64,000 nt of DNA from Pseudomonas sp. MTM4 (lineage in GTDB: Bacteria > Pseudomonadota > Gammaproteobacteria > Pseudomonadales > Pseudomonadaceae), in the NCBI RefSeq assembly GCF_019355055.1, contig NZ_CP048411.1, positions 2,755,501-2,819,500 on the forward strand. Reading direction: 5' to 3'. Each line of letters begins with the position of its first letter. Position 1 is the stretch's first letter. Below the pieces are notes generated by a model, which worked only from the letters and a program-made list of their open reading frames with translations, did not search any database and was not told where the DNA came from. The position numbers and the translations under genes were made by a program. Below, piece after piece: positions 1-6,921 of the stretch.

Positions 1-160
1 CTATTTCCTGCGTTTCACAGGAGAAACCAAGATCACACAGCCAGCCGGCGAGCAGGTCGATCACCGGCCGGTTGGTCTGGTCCCAATGCGCCTGTGTGCA
101 GCTCACCGAAGGCGCGGCGACCAGCGCGGCAAATTGATCCTTGAGTGAGGGAACGGGCAC
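1..160 (-). CDS. argE: acetylornithine deacetylase ArgE, N-terminal 53 codons (cut by window edge)
   Basis: Arginine biosynthesis: hydrolyses N-acetylornithine to ornithine and acetate. The minus strand from 160 downward reads VPVPSLKDQFAALVAAP and goes on through APSVSCTQAHWDQTNRPV to the window edge without a stop. This matches the start of pseudomonad ArgE (M20 peptidase family), where the SLKDQFAALIAAPSVSCTQ type of start is typical. The metal-binding core lies outside the window. The start is GTG at 160-158, with a strong GGAGGT ribosome binding site at 171-166, five bases upstream. It is separated from the convergently placed end of the pit operon by the hairpin at 238-264. The family call rests on memory of the N-terminal sequence and no catalytic residues are visible. 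Confidence 0.8.
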   Translation of the reverse strand, partial: MPVPSLKDQFAALVAAPSVSCTQAHWDQTNRPVIDLLAGWLCDLGFSCETQEI

Positions 161-237
161 CGGCTACCTCCGTATCGAGATCGGAACAGAGCAGCCAGTG
201 AAACATGAAACGCATCAAGACGGGACCCATGAACGAA

Positions 238-264
238 TACGCCCCGTCTGATCGACGGGGCGTA
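238..264 (-). terminator. hairpin terminator after pit
   Basis: A perfect 11-bp inverted repeat (TACGCCCCGTC / GACGGGGCGTA) with a 5-nt loop sits 29 bases after the pit stop codon. On the minus strand it is followed by TTCGTTC, a weak U-tract. It probably terminates the DUF47-pit transcript and insulates argE. Confidence 0.6.
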
Positions 265-293
265 AGAGGTGTCGCAGCCTGTCGCGCGGTAGA

Positions 294-1559
294 TCAGGTG
301 AAAATGGCGCGAAGAATCAGGAAGAACACGATCGCCAGGCCAGCACCGACCGGCAGGGTAACCAGCCAGGACATAAATATCTTGCCGACCACGCCCAGGT
401 TCAGCGCGCCGATACCGCGCGCGATGCCCACGCCGAGCACCGCCCCAACCAGCGTATGCGTAGTGGAAACCGGCAAGCCAATCGCCGACGCGCCAACCAC
501 TGTGGTGGCAGTCGCCAGTTCCGCAGCGAAACCGCGGCTTGGAGTGAGCTCGGTGATCTGCTTGCCAATGGTGGCGATCACCTTGTAACCGTAGGTGGCG
601 AGACCGATAACGATACCTACCGCGCCCAGCAGCAGCACCCAGCCCGGCACGGCCGACTTGGCAGCGACCGCAGCCGCGCCATCGGACTGCAGCACACCGA
701 CCACCGCAGCCAGCGGGCCGACTGCGTTGGCCACATCGTTGGAGCCATGGGCGAACGCCATGGAGCAGGCGGTGAAGATCATCAGAACGGCGAAGACCTT
801 TTCCACGCTGGAAAAGTGGAAGGTTTTGTCCGCTTCGACGTCGACCTTGATGCGTGTCAGCAGCGCGATACCGATCAGCATCACCAGCACGCCGACGCCA
901 ACCGCGAGAAGAAAACTCTGGCCGCTGCTGAGGTCCAGACCGATGTGTTTGAGCCCCTTGGACAGGGTCATCAGCGCCACCATGAAACCGGTGAGGAACA
1001 TGTACATCGGCACGAAACGCTTGGCGTTCTGGAAGGGATTCTCGGTGTCGATGATCAGGCGCTGCACACTCATGAACACACCGAAGGCGATGGTGCCGGA
1101 CAGCACAGGCGAGACGACCCAGCTGGCAACGATCGGACCGACGCCCTCCCAGTGCACCGCATCCATCGAGACACCCACCGCCGCGAAACCGATCACCGCA
1201 CCGACGATCGAGTGGGTAGTGGAAACCGGCCAGCCCTTCATCGACGCCACCAACAGCCAGGTGCCGGCGGCAAGCAGTGCCGACATCATTCCCAAGACCA
1301 TCAGTTCCGGCGGGATCATCTCGGCGTCGACAATGCCGTTCTTGATGGTTTCGGTCACCTCGCCACCGGCCAGGTAGGCCCCGCAGAACTCGAAGACCAT
1401 GGCGATCAAAATCGCCTGCTTGATGGTCAGTGCGCGCGAGCCCACCGAGGTACCCATGGCGTTGGCCACGTCATTGGCGCCAACGCCCCAGGCCATGAAA
1501 AAACCGAACGCGCAGGCGAGCACCAGGAGTACGAAGCCGTAATCCGAGATAAGAGACAT
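294..1559 (-). CDS. pit: PiT-family inorganic phosphate transporter
   Basis: Low-affinity inner-membrane phosphate (metal-phosphate/H+) symporter of 421 residues, the normal size for bacterial Pit. Both PiT signature repeats are visible: GANDVANAMGTS at about residues 27-38 and HGSNDVANAVGP at 271-282. Each half also carries a PVSTTH motif (111-116 and the C-terminal half), reflecting the internal duplication of the family. The protein is hydrophobic throughout, with a central hydrophilic loop around 235-255. It is the second gene of a two-gene minus-strand operon, 38 bases after a DUF47/PhoU-like gene, the usual partner of Pit transporters. No Pho box was recognised upstream. The ion specificity (phosphate rather than sulfate) is inferred from the family. 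Confidence 0.95.
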   Translation of the reverse strand: MSLISDYGFVLLVLACAFGFFMAWGVGANDVANAMGTSVGSRALTIKQAILIAMVFEFCGAYLAGGEVTETIKNGIVDAEMIPPELMVLGMMSALLAAGTWLLVASMKGWPVSTTHSIVGAVIGFAAVGVSMDAVHWEGVGPIVASWVVSPVLSGTIAFGVFMSVQRLIIDTENPFQNAKRFVPMYMFLTGFMVALMTLSKGLKHIGLDLSSGQSFLLAVGVGVLVMLIGIALLTRIKVDVEADKTFHFSSVEKVFAVLMIFTACSMAFAHGSNDVANAVGPLAAVVGVLQSDGAAAVAAKSAVPGWVLLLGAVGIVIGLATYGYKVIATIGKQITELTPSRGFAAELATATTVVGASAIGLPVSTTHTLVGAVLGVGIARGIGALNLGVVGKIFMSWLVTLPVGAGLAIVFFLILRAIFT

Positions 1560-1597
1560 AGAAAGTTACCTGTTGAACCCAGAAAGGAAACTGGCGC

Positions 1598-2275
1598 TCA
1601 ACGCGCCAGCAATTGTTCCAGACGGTTACCGACGCGCTCGGCACGGTCGGCCACGTCACCGATCCATTCGATGATTTTGTAGAGGAACATGACGTCTACT
1701 GGTGGCAATTCCTTTTCCAGCTTGAACAGCTCACGGCGAACCGTGATCTGCATACGGTCGGTTTCACGCTCGATTTCCTCAACTTCCTCGACCATCTTCT
1801 CGACCAGCGTGGCCTCACGGCCGCTGAAGCCGGTCTCGAGCAGCGAATCCAGTTCTTTGAGCGCCTTCAGCGCCTGGCAGCTGGCATCGACGCTGCGCTG
1901 GACGAAGGCCAGCATCAGCGGCTGCAGCGCCACGGGGACGGTCATGCAGCGGCCCAGCATCAGGCCGGCGATGTCCTTGGCGCGGTTGGCGATCTTGTCC
2001 TGTACACTCAGCAGCTCCAGCAGATCGGAGCGCGGTACCGGCAGAAACAGGCTCTTGGGCAGATGCTGGCGAACGCTTTTCTTGAGCTTATCGGCCTCGT
2101 TTTCCAGGCGCGCCATCTCTTGCTGGATCTGCTCGACCCGCTCCCAGTCTTCTGCCGTGATCGCCTGAAAAAGGGGTACCAGGTTGGCGGCACATTCGTG
2201 GGACTTGGCCATGTGCTGCTGCATCGGGCCGATGGGCGAGCGTCCGAACAGGCTGACGAATGGATTGATTGGCAT
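1598..2275 (-). CDS. DUF47 (TIGR00153, PhoU-like) protein
   Basis: A 225-residue, all-helical, highly charged protein of the DUF47/TIGR00153 family. These are PhoU-like phosphate-transport accessory or regulatory proteins encoded next to pit genes. The start is taken at the ATG giving MPINPFVSLFGRSPIG, the usual N-terminus of this family in pseudomonads; an upstream in-frame ATG would add ten unlikely residues. Conserved features include the GRSPIGPMQQHM segment and the long E/K-rich helices. It is first in the operon with pit and divergent from the CYTH-CHAD gene over a 104-bp gap. Its probable role is control of Pit activity; the molecular mechanism is not shown by the sequence. Confidence 0.9.
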   Translation of the reverse strand: MPINPFVSLFGRSPIGPMQQHMAKSHECAANLVPLFQAITAEDWERVEQIQQEMARLENEADKLKKSVRQHLPKSLFLPVPRSDLLELLSVQDKIANRAKDIAGLMLGRCMTVPVALQPLMLAFVQRSVDASCQALKALKELDSLLETGFSGREATLVEKMVEEVEEIERETDRMQITVRRELFKLEKELPPVDVMFLYKIIEWIGDVADRAERVGNRLEQLLAR

Positions 2276-2379
2276 AGGGAATACCCCGGCTTCAGAAGGC
2301 GGCAAGTATACGGATGAGCTTGAAACACCGCCACCGCGTGATATCAGTCACACTCAAACATAGGCATCACCTGGGCATC

Positions 2380-3744
2380 ATGCAGAAAGAAACCGAAATC
2401 AAACTGCGCGCCAGTCGCGAAACCCTCGCGGCACTACGCGACCACCCGCTGCTGAAAAAGCGCAACAAGAGCGGCTGGCAACGCCACGAACTGTTCAATC
2501 AGTATTACGACACGCCCGAGCGCGAACTTGCTCAGGCGAAAGTTGCGTTACGTCTGCGGCGCGATGGCGAGCAGTTCATCCAGACGCTCAAGAGCCGTGG
2601 CCAGAGCGTGGCCGGTCTGTCCGAGCGCAACGAGTGGGACTGGTACCTCGACAAAGCCAAGCTGGACCCGAAGAAACTCACCGACGACTGCTGGCCGGCG
2701 GCCCTCGCCGAGCTGGACAAGAAAACCCTCAAGCCGATCTTCACCACCGACTTCGTCCGCGAGAAGGCCGAAATTGCCTGGGGCCGTGGCAAGGCCAAAG
2801 TCGTGATCGAAGCGGCGCTGGACCTGGGCAAGGTCGTGGTCGGCAAGCAGAGCGAGGACATCTGCGAGCTGGAACTGGAACTGCGCCAGGGCGAGCCCGA
2901 AGCGCTGCTGGAGCTGGCCACCGAACTGGCGGCCGACCTGCCGCTGATGCCCTGCGACATCAGCAAGGCCGAGCGTGGCTATCGCCTGCATGACGCCGAC
3001 AGCTATGCGCTGAATCTGCCGGCGCCGACACTCGATACACTCATGCCGCTGGACGATGCCTTCGCCGCGCTGGCCTGGCATCTGCTGGGCAATAGCCAGC
3101 GCCTGGCCGAGCAGTACCGCTTCAACGGTCATTGGAAACTGCTCAGCCAGTGGCTGCAGCAACTGGTCGACTTGCGCGCCCTGCTCGGCAGCCTCGGCCA
3201 GGCCGCGCCGCGCGCCAGTAGCCGCGAGCTGCGCGAACGGCTCGATGCGCTGATCCAAGACTGGCGTCCACGCCTCGAAGCCGGGCAGGACGACGAATCG
3301 ATCCGCCAGGCAGTGCCGGACGAATTCGCTGCCGAACTCGATCAGCCACGCTGGGGCCTGTTCTCGCTGAAGGCCTCGCTATGGCTGCTGCAACGTGGCT
3401 GGACCGCTGAGCGCAACAACCGTGGCAATCGCCAAGGTGCGGCCGGGCTGGGCAATTGGTTACCACGCCTGTTGGGTGAAGAAGCTGAGGCATTGCAGCT
3501 GTTGCGCTATCAGCAGCAGCCTGAAGACCTCGCCGAACAACGCCCGCGCATGGAGCGGCTGCTGGTTTGGCTGCGCCTGGCACGCACGACGTTGGAAGTA
3601 CCGGAAACCGACCGTCTCTATGGCGAACTGGCCAAGCTCTACGAATTGGCACAACAGCCGCTGAGCAACGAACTGCTCGATGCCCGCGTCGAACAGGCGC
3701 GTACTGTGTGGACGCTCAAGGCCTGGAAGGCGCTGACGAAGTAA
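2380..3744 (+). CDS. CYTH-CHAD domain protein (predicted inorganic triphosphatase)
   Basis: A 454-residue protein with an N-terminal CYTH domain (about 1-205) and a C-terminal helical CHAD-type region. The CYTH signature ExExK is seen at E4, E6 and K8, followed by the alternating acidic/basic beta-strand motifs of a triphosphate tunnel enzyme (for example ERNEWDWYL and DICELELEL). Relatives such as E. coli YgiF hydrolyse inorganic triphosphate, and CHAD domains bind polyphosphate. The start at ATG 2380 puts the ExExK motif at the very N-terminus; the upstream in-frame ATG at 2314 would add 22 non-conserved residues. The gene is divergent from the DUF47-pit phosphate-transport operon, a suggestive phosphate/polyphosphate pairing. 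The CHAD half is divergent, so its polyphosphate binding is inferred. Confidence 0.88.
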   Translation: MQKETEIKLRASRETLAALRDHPLLKKRNKSGWQRHELFNQYYDTPERELAQAKVALRLRRDGEQFIQTLKSRGQSVAGLSERNEWDWYLDKAKLDPKKLTDDCWPAALAELDKKTLKPIFTTDFVREKAEIAWGRGKAKVVIEAALDLGKVVVGKQSEDICELELELRQGEPEALLELATELAADLPLMPCDISKAERGYRLHDADSYALNLPAPTLDTLMPLDDAFAALAWHLLGNSQRLAEQYRFNGHWKLLSQWLQQLVDLRALLGSLGQAAPRASSRELRERLDALIQDWRPRLEAGQDDESIRQAVPDEFAAELDQPRWGLFSLKASLWLLQRGWTAERNNRGNRQGAAGLGNWLPRLLGEEAEALQLLRYQQQPEDLAEQRPRMERLLVWLRLARTTLEVPETDRLYGELAKLYELAQQPLSNELLDARVEQARTVWTLKAWKALTK

Positions 3745-3767
3745 ACTTCGCAAGCTGCAAGTCACGC

Positions 3768-3874
3768 GTAGGGTGGGCTTTAGCCCACCGCTTATTCGTA
3801 CTCACCGCCGTTATCACGCCTCGCCTGGCCTGTTACACGTCAAGCCGATTTATGGTGGGCTGAAGCGGAACGCC
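3768..3874 (+). repeat. partial REP/BIME element
   Basis: GTAGG (3768-3772) is followed by the hairpin GTGGGCTTTAGCCCAC. Further on, the tail GGTGGGCTGAAGCGG continues to 3874. The same two units recur at 26992 and 26937 in this window; the tail copies differ at one base in 21. The GTAG head plus imperfect palindrome is the hallmark of pseudomonad REP sequences. This copy lacks a matching CCTAC end and looks decayed. Confidence 0.65.
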
Positions 3875-3889
3875 GCCGACTCACCCACA

Positions 3890-3964
3890 AGACTGTTCGA
3901 TACCCGTGTCGAGCAGACGCGTACTGTGCCGACGCTCAAGGCCTGAAAGGCGCTGACGAAGTAA
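3890..3964 (+). pseudogene. decayed second copy of the 3' end of the CYTH-CHAD gene
   Basis: About 75 bases here repeat the last roughly 77 bases of the gene ending at 3744, including the run GACGCTCAAGGCCTG followed by AAAGGCGCTGACGAAGTAA. Substitutions are scattered, and the equivalent of the TGG (Trp) codon is TGA. The copy has no start or upstream coding part. It looks like the relic of a local duplication that bracketed the REP sequence between the two copies. Confidence 0.7.
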
Positions 3965-4085
3965 GCTGCTGGAAGCTGGAGCTAAATCCAAAGGTGCGTG
4001 CGGTGCCGGAGCGCTGCCAAGCTTCGGCTTTTACTTCAAGCTTTCATCGTCAGGCTTCAAGCAGCTTTTACATCCAGGAGTCCCA

Positions 4086-5867
4086 ATGTCCGCCTTCGCC
4101 CCTTCCACCGCCGATCGCCTGCTCGACCTCAACGATCTATTGCGCGACCTGGTGGCGCAGGGCCGGCTGCTGCAGGACACGGCCGAACAATGCCTGACCC
4201 TGCGGCGCAGCACGGCAGCACAGCAACATCCGCTGGAGTTTCTCGCCGAGCAGCAACTCGACGATCTGGCGCGACCCGGTAAGAAGCTCGATCTGGAAAC
4301 CCTGACCCTCTGGCTCGCCGAACAAGCCGGGCAGCCCTATCTGCGCATCGACCCGCTGAAAATCAATGTCGCGGCCATCACGCCACTGATGTCCTACGCC
4401 TTCGCCCAGCGCCACAAGATCCTCGCCGTGGCGGTGGACAGCTCGGCGGTGACCATCGCCAGCGCCCAGCCCTTCGTGAAGAGCTGGGAAGCCAACCTCA
4501 CCCACGTGCTCAAGCGGCCGATCAAGCGGGTGGTGGCCAATCCGGTGGAGCTGCAGCGCTTCACCGTGGAGTTCTACCGACTGGCCAAGTCGGTCAGCGG
4601 CGCCACCGCTACGGACCAGAAGATCAGCGGCACCGGTAACTTCGAGCAGCTGCTCAACCTCGGCGCCAGCGATCAGGAGCCCGACGCCAACGATTCGCAC
4701 ATCGTCAACATCGTCGACTGGCTGTTCCAGTACGCCTTCGACCAACGCGCCAGCGACATCCACATCGAGCCGCGGCGCGAGCAGGGCACGGTGCGCTTTC
4801 GCATCGACGGCGTGCTGCACAACGTCTACCAGTTCCCGCCGCAGGTAACCATGGCGGTGGTCAGTCGTTTGAAGTCGCTGGGGCGGATGAACGTCGCCGA
4901 AAAGCGCAAACCGCAGGATGGCCGGGTCAAGACCAAGACGCCGGATGGCGGTGAGGTGGAACTGCGCCTCTCGACCCTGCCCACCGCCTTCGGCGAGAAG
5001 ATGGTGATGCGTATCTTCGATCCCGAAGTGTTGCTCAAGGGCTTCGACCAGCTGGGCTTTTCCGCCGAGGACCTGCGTCGCTGGCAGAGCATGACCGGCC
5101 AGCCCAACGGCATCATCCTGGTCACCGGCCCCACCGGCTCGGGCAAGACCACCACGCTCTACACCACGCTTAAGCAGCTGGCCACGCCGGAGGTGAACGT
5201 CTGCACCATCGAGGACCCGATCGAAATGATCGAGGGCGCCTTCAACCAGATGCAGGTGCAGCACAACATCGACCTGTCCTTCGCCAGCGGCGTGCGCGCG
5301 CTGATGCGCCAGGACCCTGACATCATCATGGTCGGCGAGATTCGCGATCTGGAAACTGCAGAAATGGCGATCCAGGCGGCGCTGACCGGCCACTTGGTGC
5401 TCTCGACGCTGCACACCAACGACGCCCCAAGCGCCATCACCCGCCTGCTGGAACTGGGTGTACCCCATTATCTGTTGCGCGCAACGCTGCTTGGCGTGAT
5501 GGCCCAGCGCTTGGTGCGCACACTCTGCCCGCACTGCAAGACGCCGGTTCAACTGGATGCCGATGACTGGCAGACGCTGACCAAGCCCTGGAATGCGCCG
5601 CTGCCGACCCACGCGCACCAGGCGGTGGGTTGCATCGAATGCCGCGACACCGGTTATCGCGGGCGCGCCGGAGTCTACGAGATCATGCTACTCAACGACG
5701 GCATCAAGCCACTGATCACCGCCGACACCGACCTCATCGCCTTGCGTCGCCAGGCGTTCAAGGACGGCATGCACAGCCTGCGCCTGTCCGGCGCGCAGAA
5801 GATCGCAGCGGGGCTGACTACGTTGGAAGAGGTGTTGCGGGTAACACCGCAGAGTGAGCAGAAATAG
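4086..5867 (+). CDS. GspE/PilB-family secretion/pilus assembly ATPase (orphan)
   Basis: A 593-residue hexameric-ATPase-type protein of the type II secretion/type IV pilus family. The N-terminal GspE/MshE-type domain occupies about 1-160. The ATPase follows, with Walker A GPTGSGKTTT at about residue 348, an Asp box (MRQDPDIIMVGEIRD), a His box (GHLVLSTLHTNDAPS) and a C-terminal zinc-binding tetracysteine (CPHC ... CIEC). All catalytic motifs are intact, so it should be active in powering an inner-membrane assembly machine. It has no pilin, GspF or GspD-like neighbour, so its partners must be encoded elsewhere. The AGGAG ribosome binding site and the ATG at 4086 are clear. GspE and PilB roles cannot be separated from this sequence alone. 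Confidence 0.9.
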   Translation: MSAFAPSTADRLLDLNDLLRDLVAQGRLLQDTAEQCLTLRRSTAAQQHPLEFLAEQQLDDLARPGKKLDLETLTLWLAEQAGQPYLRIDPLKINVAAITPLMSYAFAQRHKILAVAVDSSAVTIASAQPFVKSWEANLTHVLKRPIKRVVANPVELQRFTVEFYRLAKSVSGATATDQKISGTGNFEQLLNLGASDQEPDANDSHIVNIVDWLFQYAFDQRASDIHIEPRREQGTVRFRIDGVLHNVYQFPPQVTMAVVSRLKSLGRMNVAEKRKPQDGRVKTKTPDGGEVELRLSTLPTAFGEKMVMRIFDPEVLLKGFDQLGFSAEDLRRWQSMTGQPNGIILVTGPTGSGKTTTLYTTLKQLATPEVNVCTIEDPIEMIEGAFNQMQVQHNIDLSFASGVRALMRQDPDIIMVGEIRDLETAEMAIQAALTGHLVLSTLHTNDAPSAITRLLELGVPHYLLRATLLGVMAQRLVRTLCPHCKTPVQLDADDWQTLTKPWNAPLPTHAHQAVGCIECRDTGYRGRAGVYEIMLLNDGIKPLITADTDLIALRRQAFKDGMHSLRLSGAQKIAAGLTTLEEVLRVTPQSEQK

Positions 5868-5913
5868 AGCCGCAGGCGAACTGCTGACGCTTCGTTCGCG
5901 TCGCGCTGTCGCC

Positions 5914-5968
5914 GTAGGGCCGAATTCATTCGGCCGAGTTTGCGAAAGTCGAACAAGTTCGACCCTAC
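5914..5968 (+). repeat. REP pair (BIME-like) with GTAGG/CCTAC ends
   Basis: GTAGG is followed by the palindrome GCCGAATTCATTCGGC, a 13-nt spacer, a second palindrome GTCGAACAAGTTCGAC and the terminal CCTAC. Two hairpins in opposite orientation with GTAG heads make a REP doublet. It sits between the convergent ends of the GspE-type gene and the minus-strand L,D-transpeptidase, and may also act as a terminator. Confidence 0.65.
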
Positions 5969-5984
5969 GAGCCTTGCCGCTGAG

Positions 5985-6692
5985 TCACCCCTGCCGCGCC
6001 GCCAATATCCCCGCAACGCGCGAAGGCTCGCAATTGAGATAGGCCGAGGTCTGCAGCCAATCCTGATCCGGATACCAGGAAAACATGAACTGCCCGCCCT
6101 TGAGGCTATCGACCACCATGCGCGCCACTTCCGGGCGCACCGCCGGGCAGCCCTGGCTGCGGCCGATGCGGCCTTGAGTGGCGATCCAGGCCGGGTTCAC
6201 GTAATCAGCCGGGTGGATAACGATCGCTCGCTCGCGGGCCAGGTCATTCACGCCGGGTTCGAGCCCATCCATACGCAGTGAATAGCCATGCTTGCCGCTG
6301 TAGCTCTCGGCGGTGCGGAACAGGCCGATGCTCGACTGATGGCTGCCAAGTACGTTGGAGAAGCGTGTGGCGAGGTTTTCGCCAGACTTCATTCCGTGGG
6401 CGACGAAATCTTCAAGCAACAACCGCCGCTGCTGCAGGTCGAATATCCAGAGCCGGCGTTCAGACGACGGCAGCGAAAAATCGATCACCGCCAGCCGCTT
6501 CGCGGGGCTGGCGCCGTTATTCACAGCGCATTGCATGGCCGCTACGGCATGCGTGAGCACTTTGAGGTTTAACGTAGGCGCTATCAGTGACAAGTCATCC
6601 ACAACCGGCTGGTAGGAAGGACTGGCCGCCAGGAGCGGAGCTGACAGGAACATACCTGCCACGAGGCAGAGGCGTCGGAACGAAACCATCAT
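5985..6692 (-). CDS. murein L,D-transpeptidase catalytic domain protein (YkuD_2 type)
   Basis: A 235-residue exported protein. A signal peptide (about 1-22, ending LLAA) precedes a YkuD_2-type catalytic domain. The conserved VIHPADYVNP stretch (His160) and the catalytic-cysteine motif GRSQGCPAV (Cys182) are both present. Family members are predicted to cleave or form peptidoglycan cross-links at meso-diaminopimelate in the periplasm. An alternative start at the second Met changes nothing important. It is divergent from a second, unrelated L,D-transpeptidase starting at 6922, which suggests a shared control region for two wall-remodelling enzymes. The family is known mostly from sequence, so the exact reaction is inferred. 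Confidence 0.85.
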   Translation of the reverse strand: MMVSFRRLCLVAGMFLSAPLLAASPSYQPVVDDLSLIAPTLNLKVLTHAVAAMQCAVNNGASPAKRLAVIDFSLPSSERRLWIFDLQQRRLLLEDFVAHGMKSGENLATRFSNVLGSHQSSIGLFRTAESYSGKHGYSLRMDGLEPGVNDLARERAIVIHPADYVNPAWIATQGRIGRSQGCPAVRPEVARMVVDSLKGGQFMFSWYPDQDWLQTSAYLNCEPSRVAGILAARQG

Positions 6693-6784
6693 GTATTGAA
6701 TTACCTCACCGACGCCAAAGCCGCATTTCCCTCTTGGCTAGCGTCCATACGCGCTGCAGCACCGAGCAGGCGGCAGCGAAACAG

Positions 6785-6821
6785 GTCAGACGGGAGCGAA
6801 AAAACTCCCACTTCGTCTGAC
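6785..6821. promoter_or_regulatory. bulged inverted repeat in divergent control region
   Basis: GTCAGAC GGGAG and CTCCC ... GTCTGAC form a 12-bp stem interrupted by five unpaired bases, with an A-rich loop. It lies between the two divergent L,D-transpeptidase genes and could be an operator or a leader-RNA hairpin. No known regulator site was recognised. Confidence 0.3.
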
Positions 6822-6921
6822 AGAGCATTTTGTGGTGGTCCGGATGGGTCTGGTTTTCCCAAAGCCGCAGCCGGATTAGCGGCAAAGTCTAGCAGTCGGT
6901 GGGTTTGCCGGGAGTGAAGCA

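Larger units (their letters stand above)
3745..4085. other. intergenic region, 341 bp, non-coding
   Basis: It contains the partial REP element (3768-3874) and the decayed gene-end copy (3890-3964). The ribosome binding site AGGAG lies just before the ATG at 4086. No additional ORF with family resemblance was found, and no clear sigma-70 promoter could be assigned. Confidence 0.7.

Noticed and set aside
456..1682. Long plus-strand ORF (408 codons) opposite pit
   Set aside because: Low-complexity, His/Arg/Gln-rich translation with no domain; it is the antisense shadow of the pit gene.
4137..5618. 493-codon minus-strand ORF opposite the GspE-type gene
   Set aside because: Low-complexity antisense translation; the plus frame contains all ATPase motifs.
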